DNA from: an uncultured Elusimicrobia bacterium
GTDB lineage: Bacteria; Elusimicrobiota; Elusimicrobia; Elusimicrobiales; Elusimicrobiaceae
Assembly (NCBI GenBank): GCA_945913025.1
Contig: CAMECJ010000008.1
Span: forward strand, 33,267 to 97,266
Length of the DNA: 64,000 nucleotides
Direction of reading: 5' to 3'
The notes beneath the pieces are model-generated. The model did not search any database and was not told the DNA's origin. It saw only the letters and a list, made by a program, of their open reading frames with translations. Made by a program: the position numbers and the translations under genes. Below are positions 42,017 to 52,191 of the stretch, piece after piece (the first letter of the stretch is position 1; every line of letters begins with the position of its first letter).

Positions 42017-43119
42017 TGAATATTCTTGTTTTACCCAATGCTTTTAAAGGGTCTTTAAGCGCGGCAAAAGCCGTGCTTCTTTTTACGCGCGCGCTTGAAA
42101 AAAAGCATCGTGTCTGCGCTATTCCCGTATCCGACGGAGGCGACGGATTTCTTGATTTTTTTAAAACGCTGGATCCCGCCGCACAAACAATTTCCCTTAC
42201 CGCAAAAAACGCTTTTTTAAAAAACAGGCGGACGGAGTTCTTATTATTGTCCGATGGGCAAACCGCCGTAATAGAAACGGCCCGCGTATGCGGCCTCGGC
42301 TGCGCCAAAAAAGAAGAATTGGACCCGCTGGGAGCTTCTTCCTACGGAGTGGGGCAGGTATTATCGGCCGCCGTAAAAGCCGGCGCAAAAACCGTTTACG
42401 TAGGGCTTGGAGGAGTCGCTTGCAACGACGGGGGCGCCGGTATGGCCGCCGCGTGCGGAGCCGTATTTTCGGATAAAGGCGGACGAGTCCTCGGGCTGGG
42501 GGCGGAAGCGTTGTTAAACGCAAATCACGCTGATTTTTCCGCACTCCGGAAAACATTCAAAGGAATCAAAATTTTCGGTGTGGCGGACGTAACCAATCCG
42601 CTTTTGGGCCCCAAAAGTTCCGCCAAAGTTTTCGGCCCCCAAAAAGGAGCCTCTCCCGCACAGGTAAAAATTTTAGACAAAGCAATGGCCGCCTTCGCGC
42701 GCACCGTAAAAAACGCGACGGGCCGCAATATCGCCCGTACTCCCAGCACCGCCGCAGCGGGTGCCATAGGCGCGGGGCTGGCGGGCTGTTTCGGTGCGCA
42801 ACTGCTTTTGGGGTCGGACTTTTTATTTCAAAAAGCAGGGCTGGAAAAATATTTCCAGAAAGCGGATTTGATCATCACTACCGAAGGCAAACTGGACCGT
42901 CAAACCTTTTACGGCAAAGCGCCGCTGGCCGTTTTAAAATTATCAAAAAAATACAAAAAACCCGTGCTGTTTATTTGCGGACAAATTGAAGAAAAAGCGT
43001 TGCGCGGACAAAAATATGCGCCGGACCAAATTGCCGTGCTGGCGGATTTTGCCGCCAATGAAAAAGACGCGCAAACAAACGCTGCGAAATACTTGCGGCG
43101 CATTTGTAAAAATATCTAA
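42016..43119 (+). CDS. glxK: Glycerate kinase
   Basis: A 367-residue kinase of the GlxK/GarK family, phosphorylating glycerate with ATP. It begins MNILVLPNAFKGSLSAAKAV and carries PVSDGGDGFLDF, YVGLGGVACNDGGAGMAAAC and ITTEGKLDRQTFYGKAPLAV, all typical of the family. Length is normal. It overlaps the upstream barrel gene by one base and ends before a shared terminator. Whether it makes 2- or 3-phosphoglycerate cannot be told. Confidence 0.93.
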   Translation: MNILVLPNAFKGSLSAAKAVLLFTRALEKKHRVCAIPVSDGGDGFLDFFKTLDPAAQTISLTAKNAFLKNRRTEFLLLSDGQTAVIETARVCGLGCAKKEELDPLGASSYGVGQVLSAAVKAGAKTVYVGLGGVACNDGGAGMAAACGAVFSDKGGRVLGLGAEALLNANHADFSALRKTFKGIKIFGVADVTNPLLGPKSSAKVFGPQKGASPAQVKILDKAMAAFARTVKNATGRNIARTPSTAAAGAIGAGLAGCFGAQLLLGSDFLFQKAGLEKYFQKADLIITTEGKLDRQTFYGKAPLAVLKLSKKYKKPVLFICGQIEEKALRGQKYAPDQIAVLADFAANEKDAQTNAAKYLRRICKNI

Positions 43120-43143
43120 TTGGCACCTGTTATTAAACAAACA

Positions 43144-43172
43144 AGACCGCAAAGTCCATATCTTTGCGGTCT
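43144..43172. terminator. Bidirectional terminator between glxK and mscL
   Basis: AGACCGCAAAG (43144-43154) and CTTTGCGGTCT (43162-43172) form a perfect 11-bp stem followed by TTTT on the plus strand. It separates converging genes. Confidence 0.85.
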
Positions 43173-43193
43173 TTTTGATTGAAGCGAATAAGC

Positions 43194-43658
43194 TTATTTA
43201 ATTTCTGACGTACAATGCGGGCAGCGGGTAGCTTCCAGCGCGATTTCGCTGCAGCAGAACGGGCATTTCTTTGTCATCGGAACGGCAGGCGCTTCTTCTT
43301 TTTTAGGCGCGTTTACTTTGTTGATTACTTTAATCAGCAAGAAAATACAAAACGCCACGATAATAAAGCTGATCACGGCGTTTAAAAATGTGCCGATATT
43401 CAGCGTGGTCGCTCCGGCGGCCTGCGCCGCAGCCAAAGAAGCGTACGGGCCTTCCTGCGCGCCCTGTTTGAGCACGACAAACCAGTTGGAAAAATCCACT
43501 TTGCCCATTAAAAGGCCCAAAGGCGGCATCATAATATCGGCCACCATAGAGTTTACGATTTTCGTAAACGCACCGCCGATAATGATACCGACGGCCATAT
43601 CAATCACGTTGCCGCGCATAACGAATGTTTTAAATTCGTTGATTACATTTTTAATCAT
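43194..43658 (-). CDS. mscL: Large-conductance mechanosensitive channel MscL with C-terminal zinc ribbon
   Basis: A 154-residue MscL, an emergency valve opened by membrane tension. TM1 is [20 protein letters not shown], preceded by [15 protein letters not shown]2 is [20 protein letters not shown]. After the usual end it continues with a C-terminal zinc-ribbon-like tail, [18 protein letters not shown], giving two CxxC pairs in a cytoplasmic extension. It is the last gene of the secA-lnt-prfB-hemW operon, overlapping the CofE-like gene by 8 nt. Confidence 0.93.
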   Translation of the reverse strand: MIKNVINEFKTFVMRGNVIDMAVGIIIGGAFTKIVNSMVADIMMPPLGLLMGKVDFSNWFVVLKQGAQEGPYASLAAAQAAGATTLNIGTFLNAVISFIIVAFCIFLLIKVINKVNAPKKEEAPAVPMTKKCPFCCSEIALEATRCPHCTSEIK

Positions 43659-44376
43659 TGCAGTCTCCTTTTTTAATAAGCCCCGCCGCTTGAAAGAGCG
43701 GGGTATATAAATCGTCTTCCACGGGATATTTTATTTCCGACGGACTAACGATGTCCGCAAATTCCACAGGCGCATTTTCAATCACGCAGAGCGGGGATTG
43801 TTCGTTTCCTTCTCCCATACACAGCGCCGCAGCCGATGCAAGAGAATCGGCCGCGTTGACCAGTGTAACCTCTAACTTCTTGCCAAAAATGTCCGGCGTG
43901 CCGCGTAAATCCTTTACTCCTTTAAACCCCGCATACGCTACAGCCGCGGCCGTCACTCCGGCGCGAAGCGGCAAAATCATACTGTCCGTAACGAGTACAC
44001 CCAGTTTTTTGATACGCCACGCCGCACATAACTCCTGCCGCAATTCTTCCGCTGCGGCATAGCCATTTTCCGGCAGAAGTAAAAGTTTCCCGTCCGCGTT
44101 GGATTCGTCAATTCCGGCGTTGGTCATTACCATACCGTCTTTAATCGTCAGCCACGCAAGCGGCGTTTGCAAAGCGGCGGAACTTTCCCGCCGGATCAGC
44201 GCTTCTTTTTGCGACACGCTTTCGTACGGTACAATCTCCCCCTTCCAAAGAGCAAACAGCTTGGACGCCACCGCCAAAACGCTTTTTTCCGGCACCTGCG
44301 GAAGATGACGCACAATAAACGCGGGCAGATCTTCGCGCGGCTTAAAAATATCAGTACGAACGGCGGTTAATTTCAT
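43651..44376 (-). CDS. CofE-like protein (F420-0:glutamate ligase family)
   Basis: A 241-residue protein resembling the CofE family: [20 protein letters not shown] near the start, [20 protein letters not shown], and [20 protein letters not shown]. CofE adds glutamates to coenzyme F420-0. No other F420 genes are in the window, and I do not expect F420 in this kind of organism, so it may ligate glutamate to something else. It overlaps hemW by 4 nt and mscL by 8 nt. Confidence 0.8.
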   Translation of the reverse strand: MKLTAVRTDIFKPREDLPAFIVRHLPQVPEKSVLAVASKLFALWKGEIVPYESVSQKEALIRRESSAALQTPLAWLTIKDGMVMTNAGIDESNADGKLLLLPENGYAAAEELRQELCAAWRIKKLGVLVTDSMILPLRAGVTAAAVAYAGFKGVKDLRGTPDIFGKKLEVTLVNAADSLASAAALCMGEGNEQSPLCVIENAPVEFADIVSPSEIKYPVEDDLYTPLFQAAGLIKKGDCND

Positions 44377-45476
44377 TCTTCCTCAAACGGGGCTACAAAA
44401 CTGCAGAACACTTCATTGGCCAGAAAAAGCCCCTCAAAACTTAATTTTACTTTTTTTCCCACCCGCAAGAGAAGCCCGCTTTTGACGTGTTTTTCAATTT
44501 CCCGCCCGAACATTTCTTCGTCTTGCGCGGATAATTCCGCCCCGTCCAGTTTCCGAAGCGCCAGCATCAGCCGCTCTCCCGCACGCGCTTTTCCTTCCAG
44601 TTTTTCCGTAAACTCCGCCGCAGACTCCCCCGCGTTTATGCGGCGGATATATTCACATACATCCGGCGTATTTTGATGCCGCACCCCGCAAAAAAACGAA
44701 GCGGACGAACTCCCCAGCCCGATATAATCGCCGTCGTTCCAATAGTGCGTATTGTGTTTGGCTTCCCTGCCCGACAAAGCGAAATTGGAAATTTCGTAAT
44801 GATGATATCCCGCAGCAGTCAAACGCACATGCGTTTCCTCCAACATACGGCGCATTAAAAGTTGGTCGCACACAACGCCGCGCTCAAAAAACGGAGTACC
44901 TTCTTCAATTTGAAGGCCGTATACCGAAAGATGTTCCGGCCGCAAAGAGAGTACGCGGTCCAAACTGCATAAAAAACTTTCCAGGGTCTGATCCGGCAGG
45001 CCGGCAATCAAGTCTACGTTAATATTTTCAAAACCGCACGCGCGGACCGTTTGATAGGCGCGCAAAAAATCCGCCGCGTTATGTACGCGCCCCAGCGTTT
45101 TGAGTTCCGCATCGTTAAAACTTTGAAGCCCCAAACTCACGCGGTTAAATCCCGCCTTGTTCAGCGCGGCGGCTTTTTCCGCCGTCAAACTTTCCGGATT
45201 GGCTTCGCACGTACTTTCCTCAAAACGGGATATGGGGCCAAAACGATTTTCAATGATTTGCGCCAGTTTTTCAAGCTGCGCGGCCGACAGAACGCTGGGC
45301 GTTCCTCCGCCGACGTACAGCGTTTCAAACGTACGTATGGGCGACAGGGAAGCTTCTTTAGAAAGAGCCTCCAGATAATCGTCAATTAAAAACTCCCGTC
45401 CCGCAAATGAAGCAAAATCACAATAATTGCATTTCTGTTTGCAGAACGGGAGGTGGATATATAAACCGGTTTTCAT
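44373..45476 (-). CDS. hemW: Radical SAM heme chaperone HemW-like
   Basis: A 367-residue radical SAM protein: the cluster motif CKQKCNYCDF follows GLYIHLPF at the very N-terminus, then YVGGGTPSVL, FNRVSLGLQSFNDAELKTLG and INVDLIAGLPDQTLESF. The C-terminal HemN_C-like domain includes NTHYWNDGDYIGLGSSSAS. The short N-terminus and length fit HemW (heme trafficking) rather than HemN (coproporphyrinogen oxidase). It overlaps prfB by one base and the CofE-like gene by four. Confidence 0.88.
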   Translation of the reverse strand: MKTGLYIHLPFCKQKCNYCDFASFAGREFLIDDYLEALSKEASLSPIRTFETLYVGGGTPSVLSAAQLEKLAQIIENRFGPISRFEESTCEANPESLTAEKAAALNKAGFNRVSLGLQSFNDAELKTLGRVHNAADFLRAYQTVRACGFENINVDLIAGLPDQTLESFLCSLDRVLSLRPEHLSVYGLQIEEGTPFFERGVVCDQLLMRRMLEETHVRLTAAGYHHYEISNFALSGREAKHNTHYWNDGDYIGLGSSSASFFCGVRHQNTPDVCEYIRRINAGESAAEFTEKLEGKARAGERLMLALRKLDGAELSAQDEEMFGREIEKHVKSGLLLRVGKKVKLSFEGLFLANEVFCSFVAPFEEE

Positions 45477-46594
45477 TATTTTTTATGTTCGGCTTCGTGA
45501 TTTAAAAACGCAAAAATAAACGGATCCAAATCGCCGTCCATCACGGCGTTGATTTGCGAAGTTTCGTATCCGCTGCGCAAATCCTTCACCAGTTGGTAAG
45601 GCATAAATACATACGAACGGATTTGGTGCCCCCAAGCGATTTCCCCTTTCTGTCCGTAGCGTTTTTCGGCTTCGCCGCGCTTTTTGTCCATTTCCATTTC
45701 GTATAATTTGGCTTTGAGCATTTTCATCGCCGTCTGGCGGTTTTGCAGTTGGCTGCGCTCAATGCGGCAGGAAACCACAATACCTGTGGGAATGTGCAAA
45801 AGCCGTACAGCCGATTCCACTTTATTGACGTTCTGTCCGCCGTGGCCGCCGGCGCGGGAAGTTTCCAGCTGAATATCTTTTTCTGGAATTTCGATATTAA
45901 CATCCTCATCGATATCAGGCAGCACGTCGCACGACGCAAAAGACGTATGACGGCGGGCGTTAGCATCAAAAGGAGAAACGCGCACTAACCGGTGAACGCC
46001 GTTTTCCCCTTTCAAATACCCATATGCAAACGGACCCTCTACCATAGCCGAAAGCGTTTTAATGCCCGCTTCATCGCCGGCTTGCGCGTCCAGCACCGAA
46101 AATTTAAACCCGTGCTGCTCGGCCCAGCGCGTATACATACGCACCAACATTTGCGCCCAATCGCACGATTCCGTGCCACCGGCTCCCGCGTGAATGGTTA
46201 AAATGGCGTTCAGCTTGTCATTCGGTTCCGACAACCGGATTTCCCCCTCTTTTTGCGCCACGCGTTTTTCCGTTTCCGCCAAGGAAGCGGACAACTCAGA
46301 CAGTTCCGTTTCGTCCTGCATTTCCTTACACAAATCAAACAGAGCGCAATCGTCCTCCAGTTTTTTTTGAAGCGCGAAAAATGTATCAATAGACGTTTTT
46401 AACAAATCGATTTTGCGGCTGACCTCTTTGGCTTTTTTGGTATCGTTCCAAAACAATGGATCCGCCGATATGTACTGCAAATCCGCCAGTTCTTTTTGTT
46501 TGCCGGAGATGCCGTCAATTATTTCAATCTTGGCGACACGCGCCGAAAGATCTTCCAACTTTTGTTCCACGTCTTTAAATTCAATATTATTCAT
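45476..46594 (-). CDS. prfB: Peptide chain release factor 2
   Basis: A 372-residue RF2 recognising UGA and UAA. The SPF codon-reading motif is in [18 protein letters not shown], and the peptidyl-hydrolysis GGQ in [17 protein letters not shown]. The start is [16 protein letters not shown]; upstream codons to 46675 lie inside lnt. The reading frame is continuous near codon 25, with no CTTTGA slip site, so the +1 frameshift autoregulation common in prfB is absent. It overlaps lnt by 8 nt and hemW by 1 nt. Confidence 0.95.
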   Translation of the reverse strand: MNNIEFKDVEQKLEDLSARVAKIEIIDGISGKQKELADLQYISADPLFWNDTKKAKEVSRKIDLLKTSIDTFFALQKKLEDDCALFDLCKEMQDETELSELSASLAETEKRVAQKEGEIRLSEPNDKLNAILTIHAGAGGTESCDWAQMLVRMYTRWAEQHGFKFSVLDAQAGDEAGIKTLSAMVEGPFAYGYLKGENGVHRLVRVSPFDANARRHTSFASCDVLPDIDEDVNIEIPEKDIQLETSRAGGHGGQNVNKVESAVRLLHIPTGIVVSCRIERSQLQNRQTAMKMLKAKLYEMEMDKKRGEAEKRYGQKGEIAWGHQIRSYVFMPYQLVKDLRSGYETSQINAVMDGDLDPFIFAFLNHEAEHKK

Positions 46595-48212
46595 ACGAAA
46601 AAACCGCCAACGAAATAAAAAGCGTAAAATAAATGGCCGCGCACAGCCACGCGAACCAATCGCCCCACTGGGCATAAAAACTCAGTTTATCCCCCACGGG
46701 AAGCGGCACGTTTGCGCGTAAAATTTCCTGCGTAAAAAGACCGGATTGTTGTGTGATTCTCCCAAACGGATCTATTACCGCCGAGAAACCCGTATTCGCC
46801 GCGCGCAAAACGGGACGGCCCGTTTCCGCCGCGCGCACCGCGTTAATGGCTAAATGTTGGTACGGAGCGGCTGTATCAAAAAACCAGGCATCGTTGGTAA
46901 GGTTTACAAAAAGCTTAGCCCCCTGCCGGCTTTGAGCCACCCACAACTGCGGGAAAATAGATTCGTAACAAATCGTAAGGCCGAGCGTCACCCCGCCTAA
47001 ATTAAGCGGCTGCTGATCCCGCGCGCCGGACGTAAAAGAACCCAACTCTCCCAGTACATCCACATCCGAAAATAACGTACGGACCCCTTTTTCAAGCGGA
47101 ATATATTCGCCAAACGGTACCAATTTTATTTTGCGGTAGCTTTGCAGCACGCCCATATCCGGAGGAACCAAGTAAGCTCCCACATATTGTTTACCGTCTT
47201 CCGGCACATTTGAACCCACTAATTGATAAGCCCCTGAAGAAATGGCCAGCGTGTCGAAAAGGCGTTGATATTTTTCGTCCTGCAAAGAGGTCGGAACAAC
47301 GCTTTCCGGCCAGACAGCAAGCATTACGTCCGAGCCGGACAAAGACAACCCCATATCCATCAGCGTATTTGTAATTTCCGTTTCAAAAGCGTTATCCCAT
47401 TTTTTATATTGGTCAATATTCGGCTGCATTACCGCCGCACTTAAACTCAACAGAGGCTGCCCGTTCCGCAAGGGCGTTTTGGGTAAACGGTAATGCCCAA
47501 ACCCAAATAACCCCAAAAATACCAGCGCCGCCATGCACATATGGCTCACGCCGCGCTTTACGCCGGGCAGCGCAAACGCCCAGCCGACGCTCGCCCCTGT
47601 AAACGCCAGCGCAAAGCTGAGCCCGTATACGCCCGTAAACGAAACGATTTGCAATACTTCCGGCGCGTTCCACTGCGTATACCCCAACATCAACCACGGA
47701 AAGCCTATCCCGTAAAACGCCAGCGTTTGATGCACCCATTCCAACGCCACAAATCCGCATGCGGCTAAAAGCGGAAAAAACAGTCCCGTCTTTTTTAAAA
47801 AATAACAGCTTCCGCCGAAAAGAGCAAACTGTACGGACAACAACCCGCTAAGCCCCAGCCAAGCCGCCAAAGACAATCCCTGCGAAAGACCGCCGCCGTG
47901 TAAACACGTATAATAAATCCAATAGAAAATTCCTGCGTGAAACAACAGCGCCGTAAACCACGCATAAAAAAAAGAAGACCAAAACCCGCGGGTTTTGGTA
48001 ATCGCCCAAATAAACGGTGCAAGAGCAAACCATGCCAGTTCCGGATGAGATGCACGGGGAAAACTTTCATACACCAGCCAAGCCGTCGCAAGCGAACAGA
48101 CCAATAGAAACAATATCCGCCCCGCACCCGTCCAAAAGCGCTTTAGACGCACGTCGAACGTAATTCGCTGGCGCGCGTCCTGTTCGGCGATTCTCTCCCT
48201 AAAACCTCTCAT
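46587..48212 (-). CDS. lnt: Apolipoprotein N-acyltransferase
   Basis: A 541-residue inner-membrane enzyme adding the third acyl chain to lipoproteins, which is needed for Lol sorting to the outer membrane. Several N-terminal membrane helices precede a nitrilase-like domain with the Glu-Lys-Cys triad: [23 protein letters not shown] and [14 protein letters not shown] final helix near the C-terminus is also typical. Its presence agrees with the many lipoprotein genes here. It is 3 nt from the preceding gene's stop and overlaps prfB by 8 nt. Confidence 0.94.
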   Translation of the reverse strand: MRGFRERIAEQDARQRITFDVRLKRFWTGAGRILFLLVCSLATAWLVYESFPRASHPELAWFALAPFIWAITKTRGFWSSFFYAWFTALLFHAGIFYWIYYTCLHGGGLSQGLSLAAWLGLSGLLSVQFALFGGSCYFLKKTGLFFPLLAACGFVALEWVHQTLAFYGIGFPWLMLGYTQWNAPEVLQIVSFTGVYGLSFALAFTGASVGWAFALPGVKRGVSHMCMAALVFLGLFGFGHYRLPKTPLRNGQPLLSLSAAVMQPNIDQYKKWDNAFETEITNTLMDMGLSLSGSDVMLAVWPESVVPTSLQDEKYQRLFDTLAISSGAYQLVGSNVPEDGKQYVGAYLVPPDMGVLQSYRKIKLVPFGEYIPLEKGVRTLFSDVDVLGELGSFTSGARDQQPLNLGGVTLGLTICYESIFPQLWVAQSRQGAKLFVNLTNDAWFFDTAAPYQHLAINAVRAAETGRPVLRAANTGFSAVIDPFGRITQQSGLFTQEILRANVPLPVGDKLSFYAQWGDWFAWLCAAIYFTLFISLAVFSYE

Positions 48213-48215
48213 ACG

Positions 48216-48647
48216 TTAATATGCAATGTGACAAATATTTTCGCGGCACACAGGTACAGCAGACGGGCTGCATTCCTTTTCCTGGGAAGGAGCCCTGTTT
48301 GGACAGGCTTTTGAAACCGCTTTCGACTGCATTTCGTCAAAATCCAACGTAAACGAAGCGTTAATGGCAGTTACGCCTTCCGGCCCAATCAAACAACCGC
48401 ACGGATCTTTGTCCACGATAATGCAATCTTCATCCGCCTGACAGCGGAATACACGACGCACTTTGGCTTTTTGCGCTGTAGCCTGTGCCGCTTTTTGCTG
48501 CGTTTCCTGCTGGGCAGCAAATTCCTTTTCCGTTAAGGTAGCCAAAGTTACCTCAATAGGTTTGTCTTGGGCAAAAAAGACCGGAATCAAGACAAGCACG
48601 CATCCCGCACTTGCCAGCAACAACAAATTTTTTATTTTATTTTTCAT
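48216..48647 (-). CDS. Cys-rich exported protein of unknown function
   Basis: A 143-residue protein I cannot assign. Residues about 6-26 are a signal or anchor helix (NLLLLASAGCVLVLIPVFFA). A Q/A-rich coil (about 40-65) is followed by a compact cysteine-rich domain: RCQADEDCIIVDKDPCGCLI, then CPNRAPSQEKEC and VCRENICHIAY, with about nine cysteines likely forming disulfides in the periplasm. The start at 48647 overlaps the secA stop by 4 nt. The text GPEGVTAINASF resembles an uncharacterised small exported family. Confidence 0.68.
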   Translation of the reverse strand: MKNKIKNLLLLASAGCVLVLIPVFFAQDKPIEVTLATLTEKEFAAQQETQQKAAQATAQKAKVRRVFRCQADEDCIIVDKDPCGCLIGPEGVTAINASFTLDFDEMQSKAVSKACPNRAPSQEKECSPSAVPVCRENICHIAY

Positions 48648-51235
48648 AAATTCGCTCCACAACATTTTTTATATTTTTTTCCGCTCCCGCACGGGCACGG
48701 ATCATTACGGCCAATATGTTTGGCAACGCCTTCTCCCTTTTCAGCATTTTGAGCGGAAGAGCCCTGCGCGCGCTGCGCCGGCTTCCGGCGAGGCGGCAAC
48801 TGCAGACGGAAGATATATCCCACCATCATATCGCGCACACGGTTCAGCATAGCGCAATACAGTTTGTAGGATTCTTTTTGATACTCAATCAACGGGTCCT
48901 TTTGGGCGTAACCGCGCAGGCTGACGCTGCTTTGGAGCTGGTCGAGTTCATATAGATTTTGTTTCCACGCGCTGTCCAATAACTGCAACAGCAGCATACG
49001 TTCAATTTCGGAGAAATTAATTCCCTGTTCAGTAAAATATAGTACGCGCGCATCATATAACTCCTTTACGCGGGCAATAATTTCATCTGCAAACGCTTCG
49101 CGCGATTTGCGGCCTACATTTTCCGCCGTGTAAGCGAAATCCGCCGGAAAAAAATTACGCAGGCTGACGTTTAACGTCTCAAAATCTGAACGCTGCGGAT
49201 GCTGCGGATGATAATACTGCTCCACCAGTTCGTCGATGATTTCTTCCATCATCTGCAGCGATTTTTCCGTCATATTTTCCCCGTCCAAAATGGCGTTGCG
49301 CAGACCGTAAATGGCGGTACGCTGCTGGTTCATCACTTTGTCGTAATCCAAAAGCTGTTTGCGGATATCGAAGTTGCGTCCCTCTACCATACGCTGGGCG
49401 CCTTCGATTTGGCGCGTCATCAAGCGCGATTCAATCGCTTCGCCTTCCTTCATTCCCATTGCGTTTAAGATGGAAGAAATTTTAGCTGTATTGGCAAACA
49501 AACGCATGAGTTCGTCCTCAAGCGAAATATAGAAACGGGAACACCCCGGGTCCCCCTGACGCGCACAACGGCCGCGCAACTGGTTGTCAATACGACGCGA
49601 CTCGTGGCGTTCGCTGCCGATTACGTGTAACCCTTCCAACGCCACCACTTCCTGCTGCTCCTTGGGATCCGCAGGATTGCCGCCCAACACAATATCCGTA
49701 CCGCGGCCAGCCATATTGGTGGCGATGGTTACCGCCCCTTTGCGGCCGGCCTGACTGATAATTTGAGCTTCCATTTCGTGATATTTGGCATTTAACACTT
49801 TGTGAGGAATCCCTTTTGCCCGAAGCATATAACTTAATTTTTCCGACTTTTCAATCGAGCGCGTCCCCACCAGTACCGGCGCGCCTTTCTTCCACAAAGC
49901 TTCCACCTCTTCCACAATGGCATTGAATTTTTCACGTTCGGTCAAGTACACCAAATCCGGAAAATCACGCCGTTTGGAAGGACGGTTGGGGCGGATTTCC
50001 ACCACGTCCAGTTTATAAATTTGCCAAAATTCGTTGGCTTCTGTCATAGCGGTACCCGTCATACCGGACAGTTTTTTATACAGTTTAAAGAAATTCTGGA
50101 ACGTAATGGTGGCCAACGTCTGGTTTTCTTCTTTAATTTGTAAACCTTCTTTGGCTTCAACCGCCTGGTGAAGCCCGTCGCTCCAGCGGCGGCCGGGCAT
50201 CAAGCGGCCCGTAAATTCATCTACGATAACCACTTCGCCGTCTTTAATCACATAGTCTACATCGCGTTCATATAAGTGGTGCGCGCGGAGCGCTTGGTTG
50301 ATGTGATGCACCCATTCGGATTCTACATCGTTATATAAGTTTTGTACGTTTAAAAATTTTTCAGCCTTGGCGATACCCGTATCCGTCAATGTGGCGGTAT
50401 GGGCCTTTTCATCGATAACAGCGTCCACTCCTTCGTCTAGCTTGATGCCTTCGTATTTGGCTTTTACTTCGTCTTTTTCCGTAATCAAACGAACTTTTAA
50501 TGACGGAATTAAACGGTTTACAATATAGTATTTATCCGTACTTTGGTCGGACGGACCGGAAATAATAAGCGGAGTGCGGGCTTCGTCAATTAAAATAGAG
50601 TCTACTTCGTCTACAATACAATAGTTTAACGGGCGCAAGACGCGGTCCTCGCGGGAGATGACCATATTGTCACGAAGATAGTCGAACCCCAGCTCATTAT
50701 TGGTCACATACGTAATATCTTTGGCGTACATTTCGCGGCGTTCGACGCTCGTCATATCGTGATTGATATAACCGACCGTAAGACCTAAAAATTCGTGAAT
50801 AGGGCCCATCCATTGGCGGTCGCGGCGGGCAAGATAATCGTTTACCGTTACGACATGTACGCCTTTTCCCGTCAGCGCGTTTAAGTAGGACGGAAGCACC
50901 GCCACAAGCGTCTTGCCTTCGCCGGTACCCATCTCGGCAATTTTGCCCTGATGCAACACAATACCACCCAACAGCTGCACATCGTACGGACGCAGCCCAA
51001 TAACACGCTGTGCCGCCAGACGTACCACAGCAAAAGCTTCCGGCAGCAAGTCGTCAAGCGTCTGCCCCTGGGCCAAACGATCTTTAAACTCCTGTGTTTT
51101 GGCTTTTAATTCATCGTCACTAATTTTTTCAAATTCGGCAGTAAAGAAATTAGCCGCATCTACATAATGTTGGATTTTTTTTAAATCGCGTTCGCTTTTG
51201 GTTCCAAAAATTTTATCAATTACACTTCTAATCAT
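48644..51235 (-). CDS. secA: Preprotein translocase ATPase SecA
   Basis: An 863-residue motor that drives unfolded preproteins through SecYEG. Walker A is in EMGTGEGKTLVAVLPSYLNA, the DEAD-like Walker B in YCIVDEVDSILIDEARTPL, and helicase motifs follow (GMTGTAMTEANEF, ATNMAGRGTDIVLGGN, QLRGRCARQGDPG). The C-terminal SecB/lipid-binding zinc motif CPCGSGKKYKKCCG is present. Length is normal. It heads a dense minus-strand operon that ends with mscL. Confidence 0.97.
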   Translation of the reverse strand: MIRSVIDKIFGTKSERDLKKIQHYVDAANFFTAEFEKISDDELKAKTQEFKDRLAQGQTLDDLLPEAFAVVRLAAQRVIGLRPYDVQLLGGIVLHQGKIAEMGTGEGKTLVAVLPSYLNALTGKGVHVVTVNDYLARRDRQWMGPIHEFLGLTVGYINHDMTSVERREMYAKDITYVTNNELGFDYLRDNMVISREDRVLRPLNYCIVDEVDSILIDEARTPLIISGPSDQSTDKYYIVNRLIPSLKVRLITEKDEVKAKYEGIKLDEGVDAVIDEKAHTATLTDTGIAKAEKFLNVQNLYNDVESEWVHHINQALRAHHLYERDVDYVIKDGEVVIVDEFTGRLMPGRRWSDGLHQAVEAKEGLQIKEENQTLATITFQNFFKLYKKLSGMTGTAMTEANEFWQIYKLDVVEIRPNRPSKRRDFPDLVYLTEREKFNAIVEEVEALWKKGAPVLVGTRSIEKSEKLSYMLRAKGIPHKVLNAKYHEMEAQIISQAGRKGAVTIATNMAGRGTDIVLGGNPADPKEQQEVVALEGLHVIGSERHESRRIDNQLRGRCARQGDPGCSRFYISLEDELMRLFANTAKISSILNAMGMKEGEAIESRLMTRQIEGAQRMVEGRNFDIRKQLLDYDKVMNQQRTAIYGLRNAILDGENMTEKSLQMMEEIIDELVEQYYHPQHPQRSDFETLNVSLRNFFPADFAYTAENVGRKSREAFADEIIARVKELYDARVLYFTEQGINFSEIERMLLLQLLDSAWKQNLYELDQLQSSVSLRGYAQKDPLIEYQKESYKLYCAMLNRVRDMMVGYIFRLQLPPRRKPAQRAQGSSAQNAEKGEGVAKHIGRNDPCPCGSGKKYKKCCGANL

Positions 51236-51306
51236 ACAGTTATTTTCCTCGAAAAATAAAATAGGGCAAAACGAAAGGAAATGCTCCGCATAAACGGAGC
51301 GGGGAA

Positions 51307-52014
51307 TTATTCAGCGACAGGTTTTTTATTGTTGCTTTTAATTTGCAAATTTTCCGCCTCAAATGCAGCATCCGCACTGAATGCGGCGCGAAAAAGACGG
51401 ATTTGTTCTTCCTGCATGTTACGGACAAACGAATCCACCGCAGACACCACCGCCGCACCGCGGTTGCATTTAAGCGATTTAATCTCCGTTTTCAGTACGC
51501 GGATACGTTTTTTAAGTGCTTTGATCTGTGTTTCGCGAGCCTCCGCAGTCAAAGACTTATCGCTCCGGACCTCTTTTAAAGCATGCTTGGCTTCGGACAA
51601 TTCATATTCGCGCAGACAGACCGTTACCGCCCATACGCGGCTGAAAACCTGCGTCAAATCTGCACGAAACAAATTCTCTACAGAAGCAGCGTTTTGACCC
51701 ATTAGACCAGCGGTTACAGCAGCTTGACGGTAGACGTCCGCCAAAGCCTGCAAACGGATAGAATTGTCAAAATTGCGGGCAACAGCGATTAATTCCATAC
51801 GCGCCGGTTTTTCGCCGGCTTCTTCGTATGCGGACAAAAAGCTTTCCAATACGGCATTATAATCCGTATCGGTTTTTGCACGCTCCAACACAGACGGATT
51901 ATATTGCGAAAAAATTTCCAACACCTGTTCACGCGTAAAATGCGCCGAATCCGCCTGCGCATATAGCGCGGGCGTTACAACAAATGCGGCTAAAACCAAT
52001 AAACTGCGGCGCAT
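51307..52014 (-). CDS. Exported helical protein of unknown function
   Basis: A 235-residue protein without a recognised family. A signal peptide (MRRSLLVLAAFVVTPALYAQ) precedes an all-helical, charged domain with SHFTREQVLEIF-like text (AHFTREQVLEIFSQYNPSVL) and a long coiled-coil-prone stretch (ETQIKALKKRIRVLKTEIKS). Two cysteines (VCLREYE, LKCNRG) lie in the mature part. It is 71 nt upstream of secA on the same strand and may be the first gene of that transcript. Confidence 0.65.
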   Translation of the reverse strand: MRRSLLVLAAFVVTPALYAQADSAHFTREQVLEIFSQYNPSVLERAKTDTDYNAVLESFLSAYEEAGEKPARMELIAVARNFDNSIRLQALADVYRQAAVTAGLMGQNAASVENLFRADLTQVFSRVWAVTVCLREYELSEAKHALKEVRSDKSLTAEARETQIKALKKRIRVLKTEIKSLKCNRGAAVVSAVDSFVRNMQEEQIRLFRAAFSADAAFEAENLQIKSNNKKPVAE

Positions 52015-52191
52015 AAAAATATTCCTCTAAAAAGCCTTTCTTTTATTGTGCTATTTCTAACCGTCTTCCGTCAACCCCTTTGCGAAATCCGGCCGATTGT
52101 CTGCGTCGTTTTTACATGATTTAAACCAAGCTGCCTTTTTATGGGAAAGACTCCCAGCACCCTCTATTGCAGAAAGCTCCCGCTTAGCGGC

